Shown here piece by piece: positions 24,001 through 36,600 of a stretch of DNA of 64,000 nt. Under the pieces are notes generated by a model. That model ran no database searches. It was not told the DNA's origin and was given only the letters and a program-made list of their open reading frames with translations. The DNA is from Sanghuangporus weigelae (taxonomy: Eukaryota; Basidiomycota; Agaricomycetes; Hymenochaetales; Hymenochaetaceae), in assembly GCA_033182465.1 (NCBI GenBank), contig CP137325.1:434001-498000 (forward strand), given 5' to 3'. The translations under genes were made by a program, and so were the position numbers. Within the stretch, counting starts at the first letter, position 1; the number at the start of each line of letters is the position of its first letter.

Positions 24001-25341
24001 ATTCTGCCACTGATGAAAAGGGAGGGCAAGTGGAAGGCGACACCAGAGACGCTGAGGACTTCGGCCCAAGGACAGTTGGTCAAGAACTCATTGCACCAGT
24101 TCTCATGAGGTCCGCAGCTGACTATCGTGTTGAGCGAATGCCTCAAATAGACGAAGGCTCCATGCGCGAATCATGGCAGAATTCACAAGATGTTGATGAA
24201 CACGGCCGTTTTCTGGTTCCAACTCCTATGTCAACAATATCGTTCAAACCGAAGTTCTCTCCTGCTCAGACTTCCCTAGATTCATCACCTATGACTTCTC
24301 CGCGCCAGTTCAAGAAGTTCGATGACACGGAGGACTATAGTGATCTTTTCTATACACCAGGACAGCCAGCGTCTGTTTCTGGAGGCCTCAGAGCCGGCGG
24401 GAATAGTAGCGGAAGCTCTGGTGAACCAACGCCTCCCAACGAACCTACCAACCCTCTGAATTTCCGAGAGGAAGAAGGTTTCGCGACTCGGAGACCGTTG
24501 CTAGCGAGGAGTAACTCAGCACTGACGAATCTGCGGCGGAAGCTGAGCGAAGAATATAGAACCAGCATAGATGATCGTCATATACTCAGTGAGGATGTCA
24601 ACTTGAGGAGACATGTCAGCGATGTTCCTGAAGTTGATGATGAATTTGGTGACACGAATGATATAGTATCGCAAGGATCTCCACCAGGCGCTTCTTTGCC
24701 GCTGCGACTTGGATTGACGCATTCCGAGAGCCCAGGGCCTGTGCATGTGATCCCGGAGGACGTTGAATCGTCTCGCGCGTCGTCGGTTTTGGAGCGTTAT
24801 GAGACGGAGGAGGGCACCGGTAAGACTTTTCTCTACAACTCGCGCCAGGTATCGCATGTGTCTTACTAAAGCAATAGAAGTGTACTACCGAGTAGGCGAA
24901 GTTCCTGCGCTCGCCACACCTGACCCTGTCTCATCAGCACACATGCACCGAGCATCTGCTCATGGTTCTTACATCGACAATACACCTCCAAGCAACCATC
25001 GTTCCTTGTCTCCTGACACCCGCGGTCGTACGGATGCTCCATCTCGTCCCAGCCTCCTTCAACCTCAATCTGCAACATCAATGACGCGTGAAAGCTATAT
25101 GACTTCTACGTCTAGCGCGTCGCGCATATCTCAGCTCTCTGAGTTCCCTGTCCCACCGGGTCGAACGTCACTTACACCCGGTACGATTATTCAATCGTAT
25201 TTCGGTAGTACGCCCGAAGCTACGGAGCGACATGACCCCATACAAGAGGAACCAGGATCTGTTGAATGTGAGCAACAGCGCTATGAACGTCAGAGCCGCC
25301 GCACAACCTTTGGGCCTGTATCGGACGATGAAGATGGGTAA
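21045..25341 (+). CDS. Very long Ser/Pro-rich conserved Agaricomycete protein (1,395 aa), function unknown
   Basis: Three exons, 21045-22786, 22838-24819 and 24878-25341, keep one frame through two 50-60-bp introns. The start MTTAASSSPQPASLSRLARL followed by KANLGLKQLSHAGS and a YIPYNGPYE segment resembles the N-terminus of long, uncharacterised Agaricomycete proteins often labelled proteophosphoglycan-like. The body is low-complexity: Ser, Thr, Pro, His and Gly dominate, with GHGHD-type His/Gly runs (around residues 105-135 and 205-215), many SP and TP pairs suited to proline-directed kinases, and basic patches such as RSRSLSRSRMKAKAK. The C-terminus ends in an acidic SDDEDG. No signal peptide or membrane helix is evident, so it is probably cytosolic or nuclear and disordered. 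The unspliced frame would stop at 24869; using the second intron adds 154 residues with the same composition. The proteophosphoglycan label carries no functional weight. Confidence 0.85.
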
Positions 25342-25788
25342 TTGATGATACGCTCCTGTTTATGTGCACTGTTATCTGTGACACCTACCTACCTACCCAC
25401 TCACCTACCTCTTTGATTTTCACTTTGCTCATCAGGACCGCTACTCTGTATCTGCAATACTCGCTTTCTCGCTTCCATTCTTCCGCAAATTACTTCTCTT
25501 TTTAGCTTCAACTTGGAGTACCTGTAGTGTACTGTTATTACATATAATCTCGTCTCAACTTCTTTCATCGATGGTCGTTTTGGTGCTAGTTATTTCCTTC
25601 GCCCTTTGCTGTCTTCTCTTCTATTTGCCGTTCGCGTTCGCATTGCATTGATCATCACATTCACTCCTTATGCCCATTTATGCTGTGGAATTCGTACAAG
25701 CTACATATTGTTATTACATTTATGATTATGACAGCGAGGGTTGATAGAATAAATAGAGTGCACGGTGATACAGCAGAGGTCACGGCAA
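25342..25788. other. Convergent intergenic region
   Basis: Shared 3' flank of the Ser-rich gene and SMC1, T/C-rich with a (CTAC)n-like run near 25385-25410. No gene seen. Confidence 0.6.
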
Positions 25789-28700
25789 TCAGTCATCGTA
25801 TTGTGTGAGCTGAAAGAGAAATTCCTCGTTAGTTTTGCCAGTGGTACGATAGAATGTCACTTACATCCAATGTTAAGGAGCTAGAGCTATTCACTTCCTG
25901 ATCACGGTAGATACCTACCAACGAGTTTCCTCGTTCGTACAGAGAATTCTTCAAGCTAATGACCACAAACTGGAACTCGCCAGACGCTCGAGAACGGATG
26001 TAATTAGCGATCTTGGCGACATTCGTATTGTCGAGTGCTGCATCAACCTCATCAAGAACGAAGAAAGGAGCTGGTTGATAACTATAGCGACGGGCGAAAA
26101 AGAGTGTAAGGAAGACAACTGTGAGAACAACGAAGAAAGGTATACCTGTGAATAGCGAAAAGCAACGCGAGAGCAGCGACGGTCTTCTCTCCTCCCGAGA
26201 GCTGCTCCATATCTCTAAATCGCTTCATCGGAGGCATCGCATGGTATTTGATGCCAGCAGCAAACGGTTCCTGCGTGCAAAGCTTAGCAAGCAATTCTTT
26301 CTAATACAAAACTTATCGACTAACCTCGTTGTCTTCCAGGCTCAGATACGCAACACCGCCCATTGGCGCAGCCTTCCCTTTCGTAAGGTCTTTATAGATT
26401 TGGTCAATGCGCTCCGAAATATGAGTGAAAGCTTTGTTGAAAAGATCGCATCTGCAGAAGACAAGCTATCATTAACAAGATTAAGCTTCATCACGTCACA
26501 ATATTTACCTTCGCTTTCTTATATCGTTAAATTCGTCTCGAGCGCGTTTCGAATCCTTGCGGGCTTTCTCAGCCTCTTTTTCCGTGTCCAGCAGCTTGGT
26601 TTGAACATCGTCCAGTCTACATTCAGACATTAGTAAATGTTCTTAATGAAGAACCAGATTTATCTGACTTCTCCATTGCCTTCATGTTCGGTGCCATGCG
26701 TTCGATCTCTGTATTAAGCTTGGTGATGGACGAATCGTACGTTGATCCCATCTCTACTGACCCATCCTGAACGACCTCTGTCAGCGTCATTGCTCATACA
26801 CGAAAAGGACTTTACAGCACTGACTTCTCGCTCCTCCTCGTCCAGTAAGTCAAACTCGACCTCAATACCGTAATCAGGGACACGTCGAGGCCTCTGTGTA
26901 CCGTCTTCGTTATCGACGTCCATTATCACCTCTTCTCGAAGATTCTGCATTGAAGTGAATGACAGGAAGCAATGAGAATTGACTGTACGACGGGAAATCG
27001 AGCCAAAGCTCACCTCTTCAATCGGAACGTTCTTTAAGTTGCCTGATCTGAGAGGAAGCTTGATCTCTTCCAACCGACACTTTCGATAGATAGACGATCT
27101 CTCCAGAGCAAGTTTTTCAATCTCGTCATTCTAGATCCACATGATTAGACGATGTTATAGGGAACGGATGCTTATATCAACCTTCGAAGCAATTTCCTTT
27201 AGGGCCTCGTCAAGGACTTTTGACGCTCTAGCGGTACTCTTCTTGACGGCATCAAGTTCCTTTGTCTTAGTCTCCAAAACTTCGTTGAGTTCCTTGAACT
27301 CCTCTTGAAGCTCGAGAATAGACTCTTGAAGTTGATCGATGTCTTCCTGGAGTGCTTGCTTTTCGGCTTCATGCTTCTTTATAGCTGCGCGCTCGGCATT
27401 TATAGCGGCGTCGAGCATTGCAAGGCGCTCCAGAAGTGTTGCCAGTTGTTGTTCTTCGAATTGCGATCTGAGTGCGTCGCTCAATGGGCCTGATCTTCGC
27501 GGCAGATTGAGAAAAAAAGGAACTTACTGATGGGTAAGACGTGCAATCTGTGTCTCGAAACGCCTACGGGCCGCAGCCTCCTCGCTCGCGGCTTTCAGCT
27601 GCCGTGATTCGTATTCCCGAATGTCTTCCACTCCAATTTGTGCGCAGAATCGTGCGAATATTCCATCCTCCGCTTTGTTGACGTCTGCTGACAGAGCTTC
27701 TATCCTTTCGACCAGAGCAGCGTGATTCGTTCTAGCCTGTAAATTCCGTTTCCGTTTCAATACCTCCAAAATGGCATTGTGTCACAAGATGCGAACCTGC
27801 TTCAATTCCGGCGTCTTCTTTTTCAATTCGCTCTTGATGTGTCGCACCTCATCCCGCTTGCCTTTAAGACTTGAGGTTAAAGCAGCCTGTGATGTTGGAA
27901 GTCGCTCCTTAGTGCCCTGACAAAGGAGCCGACGTTAAGCGTACCAAGTCATCTTTCGCTAGAGTCAAGGATGATTCTATGCGTGTAATCTCGACCACTA
28001 GATTCTCATCTGCTTTACTTCGTGGCCTTGATTTGTTTAGGTCGCGTAGTTGCGAAAGCAGAGAATCTCGCACACGCGTCAGTCCTGAGAAGAAAGGGTC
28101 AGCAAGTTATAGTGAGAGATAAGCAGTGGATGCACCCTGAATGTCTTTCTCCTCCCACTTTTTATCGTTGGCGTGAGAGCTTCTGCCGCCAGTGATTAAT
28201 CCGCTCTTATGAATGACAGTTCCTTCAAGCGTGACAGCTAGCGAAAGTTATCAGAAATCGGAAGTAGAAAACTTGATGAACAAACATATACCTTTGACTT
28301 CTTGGCCTCTTTCGTAGCAGACGTAACGTGCGACATCTAGCGAGTCACAAACAAGGGCATTACCGCAGGCGTAGTGCATGGCTCGCTCGACCGCTGGCTC
28401 GTACTGAATGACATCTGCCGCGAGCCTAGCTCCTCGTGCGAAGCTGCGGTATTTGTCGTTGATCGGTTTCACTTGAATAGTGTCAAGTGGAATGAAGGTT
28501 GCCTGTCCTGCTCGCTGATTGCGCATGTACTGTGGAAAAGACAACATAAGCCTCATGCAATGAAAGTAAAAGCACTAGTAAGCGCACCTCAATACATTCG
28601 ATAGCAGTCTTTTCTTGGTCTACCACGACAGCGTCGATATTGCGGCCCAAAATGACAGAAACAGCTGTCTCGTATTTGCGTTGTGTCGGCTTGCACAGAT

Positions 28701-30628
28701 CGATGACTCTACCTCGGACACCTTCAAATACGTTTCAACTATAACAATTTTAACGTCCAGATATGAACGCGATGCTTACCTGGAAAGATGCGTTGTAGGT
28801 TCGTGAGCGTTTCCTTAAGTCGGGCGTCGCGTTCGGATTCTTTCCTATCCACTCCAGCTTGAAGAAGCTTCTCATGGCATTCAGTCAACTTCTCATTGAG
28901 CTCAATCTCAAGCTGTCTGGAAAGATGATTGTTGGCGAATGACTGCATGCAAAAAATCTGTCCCACTCACGAGATTCGCGCGAATTCGCTTTGCTGTCTA
29001 TTTAGTTCCTGTTTCGCTCGAGAGTAGTCAGATTGCAATGAAGAAAGCCTGTGATCGACCTTTAAACACAAGTAAAGATCAGAGCGTAATATAAAATAAA
29101 AACACTTAGGTCTTACTTCTTCTTTCTTTTCCTCGAGATCTGATATCTCGGACTCTAGCTTAGCCTTGTTCTCCTCCAATCCTGAGAAGGTCTCTTCCAA
29201 CGCAGCAAGTGCACGAGCGCCGGTCTTCTCGTCTCTCGTAAGCGCCTGAAGCGACTGGCGCTCATCTACAGCCAAGGTGTTGGCTTGTGCTTTTAGTCGT
29301 CTATACTCCTCAAGATTTTCTTCGCTCAGAGAAAGATTCTTTTGAGAAGCACGCCGAGCTGCCTCTGCATCATAGTCAGTTTATGACCAGACCCGAAAGT
29401 CTGTAATGTCCTTACCTCTAGCAGCATCAGCCGCTTTCTGTTCAGCGGCAAGATCTTTGCGCAAAGCTTTCAGTAGGTCCTCCTTCTTTTTAGCATCTTT
29501 CGCTACTGCTTCTCGTGTTGCCTCGTGGTTGCGTAACTTACGCTGAGAATGTAAGATCTTACTCTCCGCAGCCACGGAATCTGGTTTCTAGTGTTGAAGA
29601 GTAAGAACAGTCTGAATAAGAGAACCAAGAAGAAATCTCACTTTGGCTTCCAATGCCTTCTCCGCCTTCTTGACCTTTTTCTCAGCAGCAATAACATCAG
29701 ATCGAGCCTTGGCCTGCCTTGCTCGGGCGTCCCCCAGAGCCTTATCATGGGCAGCGTGCTCCTTGCGAAATCCCACAAGTGTCTTGTTCTTTTGCTTTAT
29801 CTCACGAGCATTTGCTTCGATTTGCTCCTCGATATGGAACAGTTTCCACAAAAAGCGCTTCAAGATGAGTTCATCTCGCTTGTGGATGAGGTCCTCAAAT
29901 CGCTCCGCCTCAGTCATTTGTTCCTTGAAGACCTTTATCTCTCCGGCTATGCTACGTTTCTTGTTGAAACTATCCGTAGCGTTCTCTGCGGCCCGATCCA
30001 CAGCTTTCTTTGCTCGTTCGTAATCAGCGGCCAATTCGAGCGAGCCGCTGATCTGCTCGACAAGTCGCGTAAGGTCTTTCGGAGATTGGGACGCAATATG
30101 CTCGACATCTCCTTGGAAGACGAGGAAGTTTTTGGCCTTAGTCAGGATGTTGTGTTTCGCGAGTGAGGCGGAATATGCTTGAGCGGAGACGACTTGACCA
30201 TTCAGCTTATATTCGCTCGAACCCGTAGTCGTAATTCTGCATTGTGTAAGTACAAGCTACATCCATTGTTTTTCTACTCACGTTCGTTGATAAAGCCACT
30301 CTTTCTTGTCGTGGTCTTCGTACACAGCAAGCACCCATGCTTTCCTCGCGTTAACATCGTCCTCCTCTTCATCCTCTTCTTCTTCGATAGTTTGCGAAGC
30401 ATCCACGGCAGATTTTCCTAGTCTTCGTCCACGATAGACAAGGTCTTTTAGTTGACTGCTTCGCAGTTGAGCGCTTTTGACGCCAAGCACGAATGAGATG
30501 GCATCCATGAGGTTCGATTTTCCAGCGCCATTTGGACCAATGATTGAGGTGAATGGAGTAAACGGACCGATTACATGGTGGCCTCTATAGCTTTTGAAGT
30601 CCTGCAGCTCAATGCGTATGAGAGGCAT
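25789..30628 (-). CDS. SMC1: Cohesin subunit SMC1
   Basis: Structural-maintenance-of-chromosomes ATPase that forms the cohesin ring with SMC3 and holds sister chromatids together. The N-terminus [20 protein letters not shown] is classical Smc1. It is followed by Walker A ([20 protein letters not shown]), [35 protein letters not shown] and RLVEQISGS. Long coiled coils with many Lys, Glu and Ala run on both sides of a hinge with [11 protein letters not shown] and IDAVVVD-type sequence near 28250-28680. The ABC signature [20 protein letters not shown] and Walker [21 protein letters not shown] are intact, as is [20 protein letters not shown]. The last exon, LTQYDD, follows a 50-bp intron. The gene has well over a dozen short introns. 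An acidic Glu/Asp run ([12 protein letters not shown]) lies about 30 residues after QLKDL. Length and motifs are normal for the family. Confidence 0.97.
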
Positions 30629-31334
30629 GGTGGCTGTCTAATGAGGCTTTGAGATCGCGACTCCGAGTCTGAAGCAAATGTCACGTCACGCAGCCGTGAC
30701 TGATCGCGTCCGCTACAACTCCGAGTCAACAGCAAGCAACAGAGTACTTCTTGTCTGCAAACGCCCACGGCGTTTAATAGGAAGAACTTGGGCTTAGCTA
30801 GAGATCCTATTGATATCCAGTAACCTGACGCTTACGTTATGCCCCGCCATGATTATCTGATAGCAATGTCACTGACTGACTAGCTGAGTGACTACTCGCG
30901 TCTGCTTGAAGTTGGTGTTACTGAATCCTATGAGCCTCCGCGTATTGAGACTATTACCATCGGATTCCTGGATTCGGTACTCTCAGCATCAATCGTCAAT
31001 GGTCCAGAATTTATCAGCGTGAGACATCGTTGAAGCTCGTTTTCATTCGCGTCTTCAAATCCATCCTTTTTGCCGACTGTTTCGCTTGCATTCTGGGAAC
31101 TTTCCGATTCTGACCAATTCGCGATAGTGCAGTCGTTTCAGTCTCATCTGCTGTCAAAAGCGGAATGTGACCCTGAGATGCGGATGGGAGAGCCCGACAT
31201 GGCGCCGCCAGTCAGCCGCCCGCACGGCATATAAATCCCGCCACATCAATTGGAGTTTGGACTAGGTCGCCCTCACCCTCGTTCCAAATTTCTCTTTCGC
31301 TTGATTCGCCATTTTCTCTTTCGCTTGATTCGCC
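30629..31334. other. Divergent promoter region between SMC1 and the secreted glycoprotein gene
   Basis: No gene seen. Carries the TATA box of the right-hand gene; the SMC1 side shows no TATA. Confidence 0.6.
31230..31235 (+). promoter_or_regulatory. TATA box of secreted glycoprotein gene
   Basis: TATAAA about 100 bp upstream of the ATG at 31335, in a GC-rich setting. A C/T-rich stretch with a duplicated TTTCTCTTTCGCTTGATTCG follows and is probably the transcript leader. Confidence 0.7.
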
Positions 31335-32723
31335 ATGAAGTCTCTGCTCGTTCTTCAAGGCCTCGTATCCGTTATATTTGCACAGTACAGCGTAACTTTT
31401 ACCCCAGACAACTTACCCGATACATGGCAAGAAGGCCAAACAGGTACCAACAGGTGCGGCACTGGTTCTAACCAAACCTCTACGTGCCAGAATGCCTACC
31501 GTAAGTAATCTTTTCAAAATACGATGCATTTTGCTCACAAATAACTTTTCACCAGTCAATTCTGTGGATGACTTCTGCCTGTTTGCTCCACCTGAGCCGG
31601 GTGCGAACTCCGTCATCGGTGAAACGGAACGAATCGAAGTAGCATGGTGTTTGCAGGTACGTAAACCCGCCACCTATCTTTCTGAATTTCATATGGACCG
31701 TGTTCGTCGGACAGAGCGGCACAGGAGCGCGCCTAATTCCTGATGGCACGTTGCAGGGTGTGCACTTCGTCCAGACCCCAGATTATGTGCAGGTCACTGG
31801 AGTCGGCGACCTCACGAAACTAAACATCCCTCAAGGAGACGCGGGAGGGTGAGTATATAAAACAATTGCTTTCTCTTCGTAATTAAAGTGCGATTCGTAG
31901 GGAGCTTGATCCTCATGGTGCCGATGGAAATGGTATGTTTGATGAATGAGTCCCAGAATAATCGATTTACTAGCGTTCTTGTAGGCAATCCAATCGGAGG
32001 ACTGCTCTTTTCCAAAGCTTTCACTGGTCAGACAGAACAGCTTCATGAATGGACTGTAAGTAGTTTGTATCCATTATGGCTTGAGATATAATCTGACTAT
32101 CAATGCAGAACTTTATGTCGGCGACTTCATTCTGCTTCCGGGGCTGCAGAGATGGTCCGAACGCTCCTGCCTTGTGTCAACACATCTATGATGAGATGGG
32201 CTGCGAGTGGAACATGCCAGCTAGCTACGATGCAGGTGTATTTGAACAATGTGCTGGGGACGCCGGAGAGGTAATTTGATTCGAATTCAGATTTATACTC
32301 AAACTTACACGTCGATAAAAGCCGATGGGTGTTTATGGAGGTTCCACCTTTCACCAAGGCGATGCAGTCACGCCGGATCCGCACCCTGCACCTCCTTCCT
32401 CACAGTGCTCTAGGGTGGCGACATTGAGCAATGACATGGTTGCATCAACTTCGTCTACATCCGCTTCCCATTCAACGACGGTAAGCTTGCTTTTATGCTC
32501 GTCATACATGTAGTCTTGCGGACAGGGCATGACTGGCTCATCGGTTTCACAGACACATGCATCTTCGACTCGAAGCACTGCGACAATTAAAGCGTCCGGT
32601 TCTGAGTCTGCCGCCCTAGCTACTAGCGCCGCTTCGCGAGATTTCAATTTGAACGTTATTCTTGTACTGAGCGGTTCGGTCAGCGTGTCCTTTATCGTGG
32701 ACTACATGCTCGGAGAAAGCTAG
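31335..32723 (+). CDS. Secreted macrofage-activating-glycoprotein-like protein
   Basis: Abundant secreted or wall-bound glycoprotein type of Agaricomycetes; its activity in the fungus is unknown. Eight exons (31335-31500, 31556-31656, 31715-31848, 31901-31932, 31985-32055, 32109-32270, 32322-32480, 32514-32723) give 344 residues in one frame. A signal peptide (MKSLLVLQGLVSVIFAQY) is followed by NSVDDFCLFAPPEPGANSVI, GVHFVQTPDYVQVTG, LDPHGADGNGNPIGGLLFSK, and Cys-rich FCFRGCRDG and CQHIYDEMGCEWNMPA. These match the order of family landmarks as I remember them. The C-terminal 90 residues are Ser/Thr-rich, ending in a hydrophobic stretch (VILVLSGSVSVSFIV), as expected for O-glycosylation and possibly a GPI-type anchor. 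One exon is only 32 nt. No damage seen. Confidence 0.85.
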
Positions 32724-35700
32724 TTCTTTTATTGACACTAACAGACTTGCACGAGCCAATACCTCGGTCAAGCTCGCGAGATTTATTCTCATGGACAGAC
32801 ATTGGACATTCGTTTCTGGTAATCGGATCAAATTTCTTTCATTCGAGATAGATTCTTCGGACATTCCTGTATCCTTTTTTGGAAGAAGTTGCACTGGCAA
32901 TTATTCACATTATGTTACGCGGTTGCATGCATGTCCTTATTGATATTTTCTGTGATCAAAAAATAAGATAGATCGATTTCATCAGGAGTCGAGAATACAG
33001 GATCTCTTTGTAATTGTGGGAAAGTATCATGTACGTCTCTTGCAACAGCCAGCCTGAGAAGCTTCAAAGTTCGACGAGTCCTTGTCATATCATCACTGAC
33101 AGTGCTACTTCTTGAGAAGCTGTTCTCCAACCTCATCTTCTTTGTCATTGCGTATCGATATGCCGAAGCGGCGGGTTCAAGATGAATTCTTGTCGTGGCG
33201 ATGCTCTGAATCTATGAGTTCGTGTTTTCTATCTCACAGGATCAACCCAAATGTCCTTCGTTGCAAGGTGGATGTCTCTAAAAGGAACATTTCATACAAT
33301 TCCTTCGACACTTTTGGACCCAGTTCCATTGAAGACGAGTGCGTGGACTTCGTTTCTTTCTTTACACCGACAAATATTTACTTACACCTTCTCTTAAAAA
33401 GGTTTGTCTTCGAGAATCTAATCTGATATGGCTTCAACATTCAAATCTTGCTCTAGCCTCCGTGTCGAGTCGGGAACTAGCACTATGGTAGGAGAAGACT
33501 ATTCCTGTGTCCCACACACAACGTTTTTGTAGCACATCCATCTTGCTCTCAGTCCGTATTGATCGTTGCAATTGCACATTATTTGATTCATCCAGGCCCT
33601 GAAAAAATGTCGGAAGCTACACCTTAACTTCTCAGTCTGATACTGCCTTGTGATAACTTTGCCCCCAGATCAGAGCGAAGAGGGTATCGGCCCTTCACGC
33701 GAACAGGCTGTAGCTAATCACACCTATCGATTGAGACGACTAGAACTTGGGCACCTACCTGGTACGAGCATCTATTTCTGGTAATGCCCGCACTACTACT
33801 AAAGCCTACTCTCATATACTGGGATGGCATCTAAAGTCCTATAACTAACAACCGGACCGAATCATCACTTGTCGGAATATATGCCACCAGAAATTGTATG
33901 AAGATGACGGATGGTCTAATGTATACAAGGCAAGCGCCACACTTCTGATAATACGCAACGGGATTAAGAACGATACATGCAAGGTGCTCGCTAAGCTATA
34001 ACGGAAGCATTGGAGGCTAAATTACGACCCTCGCAGCGACTATCCTGCTATAGCCGAGTCAAATGGCCATCTGTGGGTCGCGACCAGGTCTGTTACTCAC
34101 ACGCACGGAAAGAAACGTACGATACGCGCACTTCTGTCTCTACCGCGTACCGTGAATTGCCCTCCTTCCCGCAGGATGACGTCGATTTATCATGCGGCTT
34201 GCCAAAGAAGTGGATGCTTGCGCAACGAAGCCCAGAAACAGAGCTTCGAGAGATAGTTCCTCAAAATTTCTCCCATGAAAACGGTGTCCTAGCTTCATTT
34301 TTAAACCATGATGAAGGTATCTCATTCTCCCGTGAAAACGTACGCCGAGATGCTCAGTAACTCAAATCGGCAAGCTGCAACAGCCGTAATGCCACTACGG
34401 TGGTATCTCTTATCTTCTTCTACTTCTATTCTAATGTTCTATCCTAATGAAGATTTTGAAATAGGGACATGACGCTCTTTTGGTACCTTCCAGGCTACGT
34501 GGCATCGCATTCTCGAAGATGGCTGTCTTTAAAAGGTTTCTAGAGCGTCATATCTGAGTCCAGGAGGCTGTCGTCATCGCTTTGTATTCCCGCAGTACGT
34601 ACTCTCTTCCGCATATATCGGTCTGACGAGCTTGTGGTATCTGAATGGATCAGTGTCATTAATATCTGTTTACGACACAGTCATTGATATAAGTACCTTC
34701 TTGTCTTGATGTGGACAGCGCGGATACTATCTCAATGGAAATAGCTGAAGAATCGGTGTGAGTGCGTGTTGTGAACTCCTTGAACTAGACCGAAACGTTT
34801 CAGCAAACTTTGCACCTCGGACCAAGTACCCCGGATTGCCGAGGATATCAGCACATGTTCTTGTTCCAGACCTGAAGAACGTTTGTTCACTGTTTCCTTA
34901 TTTCCAGAATTTCATAATTATCTTTAGGAAATGAAGTTTTCTCTTCATCCCGGATCGTGTCTACCTTTCGCAATTGGTTTGCCGATGTGTACTGCGGCAT
35001 TCGGAAAGAAGAGTTCATCGCACTCAAGCCGTGAGGCACTCTGACCCCCCTCCGCCAACAGTCGTACATTGTTCGCAAGTGGACGCGACCACCACTCTTC
35101 GTGACGCGAAAAGGAAGCCGATCAATCTATTTCTAATCCTGCATGCCATCCTTTGAACTAATTCCACGCCTAGACCATTGCGGTGACGACTTTGACCTTC
35201 TCGCTCTTGAGAACAACCACCGTTTGTACGTTACTCTGCAGCTTCTTTTCTTAGTTCCTGCAAACCAGCCAAACATTGCGCCTTTGTAGAGCTTCTCCTT
35301 AAAGCTTGGGTACTAACATGCATCACCTTGACACGTTTGCCCACCAGATTTAGCACTCGGAGTTGTTCTGCAATTAATTGCTCTATATAATACATTGGAC
35401 GAGTTAGTTGAAGGACTGTTCGTGAATTATCATGATTTCTCAAAGTTACTTCGTATGATGACACTCAACGATGAACTATTGTACCGTCTATAGCCAGATG
35501 CGCCGATTCAACATATGCGTTAGCCAAAAGCGCTAAAATCGGATTTGATAGCTGTGGACCATCTGGAGGTGGATTCACCGTTCATAAAGCTATTTGAACA
35601 TCTAGACGATCCATCATCGCTTTATCGGACCGAACTTCCCTATTGGAAGTCTACCGGCGCTTTGTCATCAGAATAATCAGGGGTCCTGCTCTGGTCTGTT

Positions 35701-36600
35701 GCTCGGATTGAGATCGTTGTTTGTATGAGTTTCCCATCCTAACCATTTCGCAACGCGAAATGCAGGTGCGGTTATTGACGGCTACTTTTACGCTACCTGT
35801 CTGGAGCTTCGAGAAAGAGTAGCAGGTATCTTCGTCAAGCAAGCACATGGGAATCAAACTGCCATATACCTTATCAACTTGGGCGTGGAAAATAAGAGGC
35901 TTTAGTGTTCTCCAATCTTGCTTCGAGATCTAGCCAGGTTCACCTTTCATCAATCACCGAAAAAGAGCCGCTATGACGCATAATCCATTAGCTTGACTCA
36001 TTTAGCCACAAACTCCCCTGTAAGACGGATACAGAGTGGCCCGGATAGAAGACCTGCAGTTAGCCACTTTCTTGTCTTACTTAGATACTGAATTGATGGC
36101 GTGTATGTATTTCAAAAGCAGAAGATGAAGCCGAAGCGGCCGAACTTTGTTCCGTGGAATTGTCTCGTTTTATTTGCTTGAATCCTCTGATTTCCGGAAT
36201 GAACGAGCTGATTCAATAGGAACGGTGGCAGTCAAGCTTTACGAAGAAATACGATGGTTTGACGTTGCTGTGGGGCCGGATAGGTCTCGTGTCCCATCCT
36301 TTCTCACCTACAAGGCAGAATCCGAGGTAATAATTAATTTCATTGTTATGGAGCATTCTCCGTCCAAAACGCACCATTTCTTCAAATAGAACCTCGTATC
36401 GGTAATCTCCAGGCCAGGAGACGCAATGTAATAGTTCGTTCTGAAGTTCAGTTGGCCGGGATACGTGTTGTGTTCTAAATGAGATCCGGGCTCTCCGTGA
36501 TATTTCACTTGAAGGTAAACAAATAAGCTATTGGGGGATTTAGCCATAACGTCAGTAGTGATTGATCCATCCGTGGTAATTCAATTCTTTCTGTGCTCAA
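32724..36600. other. Gene-free or degenerate region
   Basis: No frame has a recognisable domain or convincing exon chain. Stretches such as 34730-35080 and 35160-35640 (plus strand) translate in short open blocks separated by stops, with compositions that could come from decayed F-box/leucine-rich proteins, but no motif is clear enough to claim it. Confidence 0.4.

Noticed and set aside
33112-33426. 104-codon plus frame in the region after the secreted glycoprotein gene
   Set aside because: No domain, signal or splice partners, and composition is like surrounding non-coding DNA.
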